DNA of 64,000 bases from Gluconacetobacter johannae. Lineage in GTDB: Bacteria > Pseudomonadota > Alphaproteobacteria > Acetobacterales > Acetobacteraceae. Of the stretch, positions 42,899 through 50,696 are shown piece by piece. The notes under the pieces are model-generated. The model was given only the letters and a program-made list of their open reading frames with translations, searched no databases and had not been told where the DNA came from. The DNA lies in the NCBI RefSeq assembly GCF_025994435.1, contig NZ_BAQK01000008.1, positions 114,675 through 178,674 on the forward strand. The letters run 5' to 3'. Position 1 is the stretch's first letter; each line of letters opens with the position of its first letter. The position numbers were made by a program, and so were the translations under genes.

Positions 42899-43030
42899 TC
42901 AGGGCGTCAGGCCGACGGCCGCCATGACCAGATGCATGGCGCCGGCGAAGGCCCCCATGGCGGCCACGCCGGCCAGCCACAGGGTGAGCATCCACCCAAG
43001 CTGGGTGCGTGGCCGGAAGGGGAGACGCAT
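42899..43030 (-). CDS. DUF2474 mini-subunit of the bd-type oxidase
   Basis: A 43-residue single-helix membrane protein (WMLTLWLAGVAAMGAFAGAM) of the DUF2474 type, which accompanies CydAB-like cyanide-insensitive oxidases much as CydX accompanies E. coli CydAB. Its ATG shares a base with the cydB stop (TGATG), showing translational coupling. It is too short for usual gene calling, and a longer frame upstream is a shadow of cydB. Probably a small third subunit. Confidence 0.75.
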   Translation of the reverse strand: MRLPFRPRTQLGWMLTLWLAGVAAMGAFAGAMHLVMAAVGLTP

Positions 43031-44043
43031 CAGTGATATCCTTCCCCGTGACGGACCTTGCCGCGGAACACGTAATAGGCCCAGGCGGTATAGATCAGGA
43101 TGAACGGGATCACGAACAATGCCCCCACCAGCGCGAAGCCCATGCTTTCCGGGGGCGCCGCCGCATCGCGCAGCGACAGGGCGGGCGGGATGATGTTCGG
43201 CCACAGGCTGATCCCCAGCCCGACATAGCCCAGCAGCATCAGGCCCAGCGACATCAGGAACGGCACGGCATGATTGCCCTGGGCATTGCCGACGCTGCGG
43301 AGCAGCACGAAGGCGATTGCGATCACCAGCAGCGGCACCACGGCCAGGATCGCCATGTTCGGCATGGTGAACCAGCGGTCGGCGATGGCCTGGTGCAGCA
43401 GGGGCGTCCAGATGCTGACGATGGCGATGCAGGCCAGCAGGGCCAGCGTCAGCGGCTTCGCCAGGGCCCGCATCCGGTCATGCAGCGCGCCCTCGGTCTT
43501 GAGCATCAGCCACGTCGCGCCCAGCAGCGCATAGGCCGCCAGCAGCGCCACCCCGGTGAACAGGCTGAAGGGCGACACCCAGTCGAAGGCGCCGCCGTCG
43601 TACGACGGGCCGGTGACGCGCAGGCCGTTGATGAGCCCGCCCAGCACCCAGCCCTGGCAGAGGGTGGCCAGGACCGACCCGGCGGCGAACGCCTTGTCCC
43701 AGAAGGGGCGATGGGCCTCGTCCGCCTTGAAACGGAATTCGAAGGCGACGCCACGGAAGATCAGCCCGCCCAGCATCAGCAGCAGCGGAATGTAGAAGGC
43801 GCTGAGGACGACTGAATAGACCACCGGAAACGCCGCCATCAATCCGGCGCCGCCCAGCGCCAGCCAGGTCTCGTTGCCGTCCCAGACGGGGGCGATGGTG
43901 TTGATCATCGTGTCGCGTTCCGTCCGGTCGGGGATGAACGGGAACAGCAGGCCGATGCCCAGGTCGAAGCCGTCCATCACGACATACATCAGCACCCCGA
44001 AGGCAATGATGATCGCCCAGACAAGCGGAAGGTCGATACCCAT
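43030..44043 (-). CDS. cydB: Cytochrome bd-type (cyanide-insensitive) quinol oxidase subunit II
   Basis: A 337-residue membrane protein with the CydB N terminus (PLVWAIIIAFGVLMYVVMDGFDLG) in two adjacent parts, APVWDGNETWLALGGAGL, and helices matching CioB. The ATG at 44043 follows AAGGA at a short distance. The frame extends upstream to 44217 but that part overlaps cydA in another frame. It lies 25 bases after cydA and is coupled to the DUF2474 gene. Together they oxidise quinol and reduce O2 to water. Confidence 0.95.
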   Translation of the reverse strand: MGIDLPLVWAIIIAFGVLMYVVMDGFDLGIGLLFPFIPDRTERDTMINTIAPVWDGNETWLALGGAGLMAAFPVVYSVVLSAFYIPLLLMLGGLIFRGVAFEFRFKADEAHRPFWDKAFAAGSVLATLCQGWVLGGLINGLRVTGPSYDGGAFDWVSPFSLFTGVALLAAYALLGATWLMLKTEGALHDRMRALAKPLTLALLACIAIVSIWTPLLHQAIADRWFTMPNMAILAVVPLLVIAIAFVLLRSVGNAQGNHAVPFLMSLGLMLLGYVGLGISLWPNIIPPALSLRDAAAPPESMGFALVGALFVIPFILIYTAWAYYVFRGKVRHGEGYH

Positions 44044-44068
44044 GTCTCTGGTTCCTTGGGGCTGAAGG

Positions 44069-45466
44069 TTACAGGTCGCCGAGATTCGGCGCGGCGGACA
44101 TCGGGCGGGCAGGGCGCTCGTCGGGGCGCAGGTCGTGGTCGTGGCCGGACAGGGCCTCGGGCGGCTTGGCGGCCAGGCGCAGCATGTACAGGACGCCGGT
44201 GCCGAAGATGCACACATACAGCACGACGAAGGTCAGCAACGACGCCGTCAGCACCGGGACCGAATGGTTCGACACCGCGTCGCGGGTCCGCAGCACGCCA
44301 TAGACGACCCAGGGCTGACGGCCGATTTCGGTGGTGAACCAGCCGGCCAGGATCGCGATCAGCCCCGCCGGCCCCATGACCAGCGCGAAGGTCAGCAGCG
44401 GCCGGAAATCATACAGCCGCCCGCGCCACCGCGCGAACGCCGCGGCCACGCCCAGCAGCAGCATGGCCACGCCCAGCCCGACCATGACGCGGAACGTCCA
44501 GAAGACGATGGTGGAATTGGGGCGGTCCTCGGCCGGGAAATCCTTCAGCGCCGGGATCTTGCCGTTCCAGGAATGGGTCAGGATCAGGCTGCCCGCATGC
44601 GGCACGGCGATCTGGTAGCGGGTTTTCTCGGCCGTCATGTCGGGCAGGCCGAACAGGATCAGCGGCACCTGGCCTTCGTCATTGTCCCAGTGGCCTTCGA
44701 TGGCCGCGATCTTGGCGGGCTGGTGTTCCAGCGTGTTCAGCCCGTGCTGGTCGCCGGCCTCGATCTGGATCGGGGCGACGATCAGGATCATCCACATCGC
44801 CATGGACATCATGCGCTTGACGGCGGGGGTGCGTTCGCCGCGCAGCAGGTGCCACGCCGCCGTGGCGCCGACGAACAGCGCCGTCGCCAGGAAGGCGGCC
44901 AGCACCATATGCGTGAAGCGGTAGGGCACCGACGGGTTGAAGACGATCTGCAGCCAATCGACCGGGATCACCCGCCCGTCGACGACCCGGTATCCCACCG
45001 GGGTCTGCATCCAGCTGTTCGACACCAGGATCCAGGTGGCGGAAATCAGCGTGCCCAGCGCGACCATGACGGTGGCGAACAGATGCAGCCCCTTGCCTAC
45101 CTTGTCCCAGCCGAACAGGGCGACACCGAGGAACCCGGCCTCGAGGAAGAAGGCGGTCAGGACTTCGTAGGTCAGCAGCGGGCCGGTCACGGTGCCCGCC
45201 TTCGCTGAAAAATAGCTCCAGTTCGTGCCGAATTCGTAGGCCATCACCAGGCCGGACACCACGCCCATGGCGAAATTGACCGCGAAGATCTGCGACCAGT
45301 AGCGACAGAGCTGAAGATAGACCGGGTCCTTCTTCCACAGCCACAGCGCCTCGAGAAATGCCATATAGCTGGCCAGGCCGATGGTGATGGCCGGGAAGAT
45401 GATGTGGAAGGAAACCGTGAAACCGAACTGGATGCGCGCCAGTTCCAATGCGCTCAGGCCGAACAT
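44069..45466 (-). CDS. cydA: Cytochrome bd-type (cyanide-insensitive) quinol oxidase subunit I
   Basis: A 465-residue CydA/CioA. It has His21 in TVSFHIIFP (a haem ligand position), the second haem His in PYRFTHMVLAAF and the GRQPW motif. The periplasmic Q-loop is short, so the protein is about 55 residues shorter than E. coli CydA. This is the CIO type found in Pseudomonas, Gluconobacter and related bacteria, which tolerates cyanide. AAGGAGG lies seven bases before the ATG, an unusually strong ribosome site. It is divergent from the MocR gene across a 366-base control region with TTGTATG-type motifs. Confidence 0.96.
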   Translation of the reverse strand: MFGLSALELARIQFGFTVSFHIIFPAITIGLASYMAFLEALWLWKKDPVYLQLCRYWSQIFAVNFAMGVVSGLVMAYEFGTNWSYFSAKAGTVTGPLLTYEVLTAFFLEAGFLGVALFGWDKVGKGLHLFATVMVALGTLISATWILVSNSWMQTPVGYRVVDGRVIPVDWLQIVFNPSVPYRFTHMVLAAFLATALFVGATAAWHLLRGERTPAVKRMMSMAMWMILIVAPIQIEAGDQHGLNTLEHQPAKIAAIEGHWDNDEGQVPLILFGLPDMTAEKTRYQIAVPHAGSLILTHSWNGKIPALKDFPAEDRPNSTIVFWTFRVMVGLGVAMLLLGVAAAFARWRGRLYDFRPLLTFALVMGPAGLIAILAGWFTTEIGRQPWVVYGVLRTRDAVSNHSVPVLTASLLTFVVLYVCIFGTGVLYMLRLAAKPPEALSGHDHDLRPDERPARPMSAAPNLGDL

Positions 45467-45530
45467 GATGGTGCCTCCTTGCCGCGGGCCGGATGTCGGG
45501 ATGGCGTGCCAGGCAATGCCGGAACAATAT

Positions 45531-45577
45531 CCATACAAAATGAAAACAATAAATCCATATGTCTGTAAAATGTATGG
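45531..45577. promoter_or_regulatory. Inverted CCATACA...TGTATGG pair in the cydA promoter
   Basis: CCATACAA at 45531-45538 (TTGTATGG on the minus strand) and ATGTATGG at 45570-45577 face each other across an AT-rich stretch that also contains CCATATG (45555-45561). The element lies 64-110 bases before the cydA start. It is a candidate MocR-binding region because the same heptamer recurs before the MocR gene and before the Nit1C operon. Confidence 0.5.
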
Positions 45578-45772
45578 GTCAAGAGGGGGCGTGCGAACCC
45601 CCGTCGCCTGGGTGGAACGTGGCGAGGCGGCGGGGGATGCCTCGCGGGGCGCGGATTTCCCATGTCGCCGCCCGGATGGGGACGGGCGCGGTGCAGGGGC
45701 GCGACAGCAGGCGCTATCCGACATGGACGGGTTGTGTGCAGGGTATGGCAGGATTGGGCGGACGGCGGTTGA

Positions 45773-45780
45773 TTGTATGG
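45773..45780 (+). promoter_or_regulatory. TTGTATGG motif before the MocR gene
   Basis: A single exact TTGTATGG copy 52 bases before the MocR start codon, with a related TTGTGTGC about 40 bases further upstream. Suggests autoregulation. Confidence 0.45.
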
Positions 45781-45832
45781 AGTTTCTGGTGAATTGTCGG
45801 CATCACGACCATGCAACAGATCCGAGAATCGA

Positions 45833-47233
45833 ATGTCCGCCGCTGACCTGGTGCCTGGCTGGAAGCAGTACATCGACCGCAATGCCGGCCCCCTCTATCT
45901 GTCGATCGTCGAGGCGCTGGCGGAGTCCATTCGCCGGGACGAGATCCACGAGGGCGACCGGCTGCCGCCGCAGCGGACCCTGGCCAAGACGCTGGGCACG
46001 GACCTTACGACCGTCACCCGCGCCTTCGCCGAGGCCCGGCGGCGTGGCCTGATCGAGGCGACGGTCGGGCGCGGGACGTTCGTGCGCGTCGGCGCGACCG
46101 AGACGCGCTGGCGCAATGCCGGACGGGCGGTGGTCGACCTGACCATGAACCTGCCGCCGATCCCCGAGAACCCGTCGCTGCAGCAACTGATCCAGAACGA
46201 CATCAGCCGCATCCTGCGCCGGCAGGACCTGCATGCCCTGTTGTCCTACCGTGTGACCGGCGGCACCAGCGAGGAACGGCAACTGGCCGCCGACTGGATG
46301 AAGCCGATGCTGGGCGCGCGCCCGGCGGACGAGGTCCTGGTGGTGCCCGGGGCGCAGAGCGCGATGAGCGCCGTGGTCTCGACCCTGGCGGCGCCGGGCG
46401 ACGTGATCGTGACCGACCGCTTCACCTATCCCGGCATCCGCACCCTGGCGGCCCAGTTCGGGCTGCTGCTGGCCGGGGTGGACAGTGACCGCGAGGGGAT
46501 GGTGCCCGACCTGCTGGACCGGGCCTGCCGCCAGCATCGGCCGCGCCTGATCTACTGCACGCCCACCATCCAGAACCCGACCACCGCCACCATGTCATTG
46601 GCGCGGCGCGAGGCCATCCTGGCGGTCGCGAAGGCCCATAACGTGCAGATCCTGGAGGACGACCCCTACAGCCTGCTGCTGGACCAGCCGCCGCCGGCGC
46701 TGGCGGCGCTGGACCCGTCGCGCGTCTTCTACGTCTCGACCCTGGCGAAGGTGCTGTCGCCGGGCCTGCGGCTGGCGTTCCTGGTCGCCCCGCCGGACGC
46801 GGTCCAGCGCATGAGTTCGGCGGTCCGGGCGATTTCCCTGACCTGTTCGGGCCTGATGACCAGCCTGGTCGCGCGCTGGATGCAGGACGGTCAGGCGCAG
46901 GCGATCGTGCGGGCCATCCGCACGGAACTGCGCCTGCGCCAGGCGGCGGCGCGCGCGATTCTGGGCGACGGGCACTGCATGCACCCCGACGGCCCGCATG
47001 TGTGGCTGAAACTGCCGGACTGGTGGGGCAGCGTCGATTTCGTGTCCTACGCGCGCCGCCAGGGGCTGGGGCTGGTACCCAGCAGCGTCTTCACCGTCGA
47101 AGGCGAGCCCGCGCAGCGCGTGCGGATCGCGCTGGGCAGCGCCGCTACCCTCGACAGCCTGGAGGCGTCGCTGCATGGCGTCGTCTCGGTGCTGCAGCAC
47201 AAGCGGTCGCCGGGCTACACCGACATCGTCTGA
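45833..47233 (+). CDS. MocR-family (GntR/aminotransferase) PLP-dependent regulator
   Basis: A 466-residue MocR protein: a GntR winged helix at about residues 20-85 (GDRLPPQRTLAKTLGTDLTT), then a fold-type I aminotransferase domain. The PLP residues are recognisable: Asn248 in QNPT, Asp276 with Tyr279 in EDDPYS, and the Schiff-base Lys306 in STLAKVLSPGLR. Regulators of this type bind direct repeats and respond to PLP-linked amino compounds. In this position, between cydA and the Nit1C genes, it should control one or both. A mocR gene linked to the cyanide-insensitive oxidase genes is known from cyanide-degrading Pseudomonas, as I recall. The ATG at 45833 starts the domain cleanly. Confidence 0.92.
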   Translation: MSAADLVPGWKQYIDRNAGPLYLSIVEALAESIRRDEIHEGDRLPPQRTLAKTLGTDLTTVTRAFAEARRRGLIEATVGRGTFVRVGATETRWRNAGRAVVDLTMNLPPIPENPSLQQLIQNDISRILRRQDLHALLSYRVTGGTSEERQLAADWMKPMLGARPADEVLVVPGAQSAMSAVVSTLAAPGDVIVTDRFTYPGIRTLAAQFGLLLAGVDSDREGMVPDLLDRACRQHRPRLIYCTPTIQNPTTATMSLARREAILAVAKAHNVQILEDDPYSLLLDQPPPALAALDPSRVFYVSTLAKVLSPGLRLAFLVAPPDAVQRMSSAVRAISLTCSGLMTSLVARWMQDGQAQAIVRAIRTELRLRQAAARAILGDGHCMHPDGPHVWLKLPDWWGSVDFVSYARRQGLGLVPSSVFTVEGEPAQRVRIALGSAATLDSLEASLHGVVSVLQHKRSPGYTDIV

Positions 47234-47410
47234 CCGGCATGCTTCAGGGCTGTTCGCCCATGCACCGACAATATGGACATTATTCGTTTTTTCGCGTCGG
47301 CGAAAAAAGCTCGCGTTTTCGGTCGCTTGGGGGTGTCTGGCCGGCATTGCATGGGGGTGGTCGAGGAAATGTCGGGGGATGAATGGCGGCGTTCCGCCCG
47401 GCATGGGAAA

Positions 47411-47428
47411 ATTGTATGGTTTTGTATG
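47411..47428 (+). promoter_or_regulatory. Tandem TTGTATG direct repeat
   Basis: TTGTATGG and TTGTATGC start exactly ten bases apart, one helical turn, the arrangement expected for a MocR dimer on direct repeats. It lies about 111-128 bases before the first Nit1C start codon. Confidence 0.6.
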
Positions 47429-47466
47429 CAGTTGCGTCCGGATATGACCCTTGAGGATTGTCGTGA

Positions 47467-47474
47467 TTGTATGT
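47467..47474 (+). promoter_or_regulatory. Third TTGTATG motif before Nit1C
   Basis: TTGTATGT, 46 bases downstream of the second tandem copy and 65 bases before the first Nit1C start codon. Confidence 0.4.
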
Positions 47475-47538
47475 CACGACTTCGCCTGTCAGTTCATACG
47501 GTCACGGCCCGGCGCCGTGCCCTGGCAGGAGAATCCCG

Positions 47539-48021
47539 ATGCCCAAGGTCGAACATGCCCCGCACAAGGACGGCGACGTCTTCGTCGATTATGAAAACAA
47601 GGTTTTCGAGGACGTAAAGGCCCAGCCGGGCGAGAAGGCGCTGGTCACCTTTCATACCGTCGCGTTCGAAGGGTCGATCGGCTTTGTCAATCTGTTGCAG
47701 GCGACGCGCCTGATCCGCAAGGGGTTCGACACGTCGGTGCTGCTGTATGGTCCCGGCGTGACGCTGGGCGTGCAGCGCGGCTTCCCCCGGCTGGGGGACG
47801 AGGCCTTTCCCGGCCACATGAACGCCAACCGCCAGATCGTGAAGATCCTTGAAGAGGGCGGCAAGGTCTATGCCTGCCGCTTTGCCTTGCAGGCGCTGTA
47901 CGGCCATGGCGAGCAGTCGCTGATCCCGGGCATCACGCCGATCAACCCACAGGACGTGCTGGACCTGATCCTGCTGGCGCGGCGGGACAATGCCTTCATC
48001 CTCGATACCTGGACGGTCTGA
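47539..48021 (+). CDS. nitB: Nit1C first gene, Sll0783/MSMEG_0572-family nitrogen-starvation protein
   Basis: A 160-residue protein with a DsrE-like alpha/beta pattern (KALVTFHTVAFEGSIGFVNL, VLLYGPGVTLGVQRGFP). It matches the MSMEG_0572/Sll0783 family, found almost only at the head of Nit1C gene clusters. Biochemical function unknown. The ATG at 47539 has AGGAG eight bases upstream. The nitrilase follows 22 bases later. In the nomenclature used for cyanide-assimilating Pseudomonas this position is called nitB. Confidence 0.85.
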   Translation: MPKVEHAPHKDGDVFVDYENKVFEDVKAQPGEKALVTFHTVAFEGSIGFVNLLQATRLIRKGFDTSVLLYGPGVTLGVQRGFPRLGDEAFPGHMNANRQIVKILEEGGKVYACRFALQALYGHGEQSLIPGITPINPQDVLDLILLARRDNAFILDTWTV

Positions 48022-48043
48022 CGCCGAGGCGCGGGAGGGGACG

Positions 48044-49021
48044 ATGAACCGCATGATCCGGGCGGCGGCGGCGCAGATCGCCCCCGTCTTCGACGAGACG
48101 GGGCTGGGCACCGTCGGGAAAATCTGCCGCACCATCGCGGACGCCGCGCAGCAGGGCGTGCAGATCATCGTCTTTCCCGAAACCATCGTGCCGTACTATC
48201 CCTATTTCTCGTTCATCCGTCCGGCGTTCCGGATGGGGGCGGAGCATCTGGCGCTGTATGACCGCGCGGCTGTCGTGCCCGGCCCGGTGACCGAGATGGT
48301 GGGCGCCGCGGCACGGGCGGCCGGGATGGTCGTCGTGCTGGGCGTCAATGAACGCGACGGCGGCACGCTGTACAACACGCAGCTGGTCTTCGACGCGACG
48401 GGCGAGCTGATCCTGAAACGGCGCAAGATCACGCCGACCTATCATGAACGCATGGTCTGGGGGCAGGGCGACGGCGCCGGCCTGAGGGTGGTGGACAGCG
48501 CGGCCGGACGGATCGGCGCGCTGGCCTGCTGGGAGCATTACAACCCGCTGGCCCGCTATGCGCTGATGACCCAGCATGAGGAAATCCATTGCGCGCAATT
48601 TCCCGGGTCGCTGGTGGGGCAGGTCTTCGCCGACCAGATGGAGGTGACGATCCGACATCATGCGCTGGAATCGGGATGTTTCGTTATCAACGCGACGGGG
48701 TGGCTGTCCGACGGGCAGATTGCCGACATCGCCGGCGACCCGGCGCTGGAAGGCCCGCTGCGCGGCGGCTGCTTCACCGCCATCGTCTCGCCGGAAGGAA
48801 AATTGCTGGCGGAACCACGGTGTGAAGGCGAAGGGCTGGTGATCGCCGACCTCGATTTCGGCCTGATTGCCAAGCGCAAGCGGATGATGGATTCGGTCGG
48901 TCATTACGCGCGTCCCGAACTGCTGAGCCTGCTGCACGACCGCCGCCCGGCCCGGACGGTCCATTACCCGGACGACCCGCCCGAAGGGGTGGAACCCGAC
49001 AGTCTTCAAGACAGGACATAA
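48044..49021 (+). CDS. nitC: Nit1C nitrilase (Sll0784/Nit6803 family)
   Basis: A 325-residue carbon-nitrogen hydrolase. The catalytic triad is Glu46 (FPETIVPYYPYF), Lys128 (KRRKITPTYHERMVWGQG) and Cys162 (LACWEHYNPLARYALM). It hydrolyses nitriles to acids and ammonia. In Pseudomonas the orthologous enzyme is the core of cyanide assimilation, apparently acting on nitriles formed when cyanide reacts with carbonyl compounds. A strong GGGAGGGG ribosome site precedes the ATG. Four bases separate it from the radical SAM gene. Confidence 0.95.
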   Translation: MNRMIRAAAAQIAPVFDETGLGTVGKICRTIADAAQQGVQIIVFPETIVPYYPYFSFIRPAFRMGAEHLALYDRAAVVPGPVTEMVGAAARAAGMVVVLGVNERDGGTLYNTQLVFDATGELILKRRKITPTYHERMVWGQGDGAGLRVVDSAAGRIGALACWEHYNPLARYALMTQHEEIHCAQFPGSLVGQVFADQMEVTIRHHALESGCFVINATGWLSDGQIADIAGDPALEGPLRGGCFTAIVSPEGKLLAEPRCEGEGLVIADLDFGLIAKRKRMMDSVGHYARPELLSLLHDRRPARTVHYPDDPPEGVEPDSLQDRT

Positions 49022-49025
49022 GACG

Positions 49026-50135
49026 ATGCCGATCCCCGCCGCCGCGCCGACGGACAGCCGCCGGCTGATTACCGACCTTCAGTCGCTGGGCCTGCAAATG
49101 GCCGACTGCGGCGGCGGCGTCACCCGCAAGGGGGGCGCGGGGCCATCGGACCACAAGGCGGTGACGGTCGCGGGCCAGACCATCATGGTGCCGATCTACA
49201 CGATGGGCGCGCGGCGCTCGCCCTTCCTGGCCGACCCGCCCGACGCGCGCGGGGGAAGCGTGCTGCGGCACGAGGGCCGGCCGGTCGGCACCATCCGCTT
49301 TCCGACGCCGCCGCGTTTCTATGGCCTGCACACGGCGGACGGTATTCCGTACTGGAAAATTGCGTTGCTGCACGGGCGCGATACGCTGGCGACCACGGTG
49401 CACCAGACCTGCATCCGCTATGCCGACCGGCGCACGTCGTGCCAGTTCTGCGCCATCGGCCAGTCGCTGGAGGCCGGGCGCACCATTGCCTACAAGACGC
49501 CGCGGCAACTGGCCGAGGTCGCGCGCGCGGCCGTCGAACTGGACGGCGTGCGGGACATGGTGCTGACGACCGGCACCCCCAACGTGGTCGATCGCGGTGC
49601 GGCGGTGCTGGCGGACAGCACGGCGGCCATCAAGGCGGCGGTTGACCTGCCCATCCAGGTGCAGTGCGAACCGCCGCGCGACCCTGCCTGGTTCGCCCGC
49701 CTGCGCGCCGCCGGGGCCGACAGCCTGGGCATGCATCTGGAAGCCGCGACCCAGGACGTGCGGGCGCGGATCATGCCGGGCAAGGCGACCGTCAGCGTCG
49801 ATCGCTACATGGACGCCTTCGCCGAGGCGGTGCCGGTGTTCGGCCGGGGGCAGGTGAACACCTACCTGCTGGCCGGGCTGGGCGACACGGCGGAGCAGAT
49901 CCTGGCGCTGGCCGAACGGCTGATCGCACTGGGGGTCTATCCGTTCGTCGTGCCGTTCGTGCCCATTACCGGCACGCCGCTGGAACACCATCCGGCGCCG
50001 ACGCCCGATTTCATGCGCGCGGTGCTGGCCCCGCTGGGGCGGATGCTGCGCGCGGCGGACATGCGGTCGTCCACCATCAAGGCGGGGTGTGGCCGGTGCG
50101 GCGCCTGTTCCGCGCTGTCGGCCTACGAGGGCTGA
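49026..50135 (+). CDS. nitD: Nit1C radical SAM enzyme (MSMEG_0568 family)
   Basis: A 369-residue radical SAM protein. The cluster cysteines are Cys129, Cys139 and Cys142, spaced C-x9-C-x2-C rather than the common C-x3-C-x2-C. The TIM-barrel strands follow (VLTTGTPNVVDRG, SLGMHLEAATQDVRARI). The extreme C terminus carries a second triplet, CGRCGAC (Cys355/358/361), suggesting an auxiliary Fe-S cluster. The reaction is unknown. Orthologues are confined to Nit1C clusters and are needed for cyanide growth in Pseudomonas as I recall. Three bases separate it from the GNAT gene. Confidence 0.92.
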   Translation: MPIPAAAPTDSRRLITDLQSLGLQMADCGGGVTRKGGAGPSDHKAVTVAGQTIMVPIYTMGARRSPFLADPPDARGGSVLRHEGRPVGTIRFPTPPRFYGLHTADGIPYWKIALLHGRDTLATTVHQTCIRYADRRTSCQFCAIGQSLEAGRTIAYKTPRQLAEVARAAVELDGVRDMVLTTGTPNVVDRGAAVLADSTAAIKAAVDLPIQVQCEPPRDPAWFARLRAAGADSLGMHLEAATQDVRARIMPGKATVSVDRYMDAFAEAVPVFGRGQVNTYLLAGLGDTAEQILALAERLIALGVYPFVVPFVPITGTPLEHHPAPTPDFMRAVLAPLGRMLRAADMRSSTIKAGCGRCGACSALSAYEG

Positions 50136-50138
50136 GCG

Positions 50139-50696
50139 ATGGACACCGACCGGTTCGACGCCCCGCCCTTCGCCCCCAGCGAATATATCGTCCGGCTGGC
50201 GCGTACGCGCTGGGAAAAAGCCGGGCATTTCGCCTTGCGGCGGGCGGTCTTCTGTCATGAGCAGCGCGTCTTCGCGGCCGACGACCGTGATGCGACCGAT
50301 GATGTCGCGATCCCCATCGTCGCCGCCTGCTGCGTCGCGGGCCTGCCCGAACAGGTGGTGGGCGCGGTGCGGATCCATGAATCGGAACCCGGTCTGTGGC
50401 AGGGGTCGCGGCTGGCGGTGCATGCGGACCATCGGCGGCTGGGCCGCATCGGTGGCGAACTGATCCGCATGGCCGTCTGCACCGCGCACGGGCTGGGCGC
50501 CACGCGTTTTCTGGCGCAGGTGCAGGCGCAGAACGTACCGTTCTTCCGCCGGCTGCACTGGCGCAGCCTGGACGAAATCACCCTGCACGGCCTGCCGCAC
50601 CATGTCATGGAAGCCGACCTGGCGCACTACCTGCCCCATGGGTGCGAGCAGACCTGGCTGCTGCGGCCGCAGCGCGCGGCGCGGAGGCGGGCGTGA
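50139..50696 (+). CDS. nitE: Nit1C GNAT acetyltransferase (MSMEG_0567/Sll0786 family)
   Basis: A 185-residue GNAT-fold protein. The acetyl-CoA region is RLAVHADHRRLGRIGGELI, a variant of the usual R/Q-x-x-G-x-G/A loop. A Cys/His-rich second half (HGLPHHVMEADLAHYLPHG) is characteristic of the Nit1C family. It probably acylates a small amine or a nitrile-pathway intermediate, but no substrate is known. Its stop overlaps the next gene's GTG (GTGA). Confidence 0.88.
   Translation: MDTDRFDAPPFAPSEYIVRLARTRWEKAGHFALRRAVFCHEQRVFAADDRDATDDVAIPIVAACCVAGLPEQVVGAVRIHESEPGLWQGSRLAVHADHRRLGRIGGELIRMAVCTAHGLGATRFLAQVQAQNVPFFRRLHWRSLDEITLHGLPHHVMEADLAHYLPHGCEQTWLLRPQRAARRRA

Larger units (their letters stand above)
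45467..45832. promoter_or_regulatory. Divergent control region cydA / MocR gene
   Basis: 366 non-coding bases. The part next to cydA (45520-45580) is strikingly AT-rich and carries CCATACA and TGTATGG as an inverted pair. The part next to the MocR gene has TTGTGTGC (45732-45739) and TTGTATGG (45773-45780). It presumably holds the cydA promoter and MocR autoregulation. Confidence 0.6.
47234..47538. promoter_or_regulatory. Control region of the Nit1C operon
   Basis: 305 bases between the MocR stop and the first Nit1C gene. Contains three TTGTATG motifs (47411-47418, 47421-47428, 47467-47474) and a weaker TTCATACGG (47493-47501). The rest shows no gene. Confidence 0.6.
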
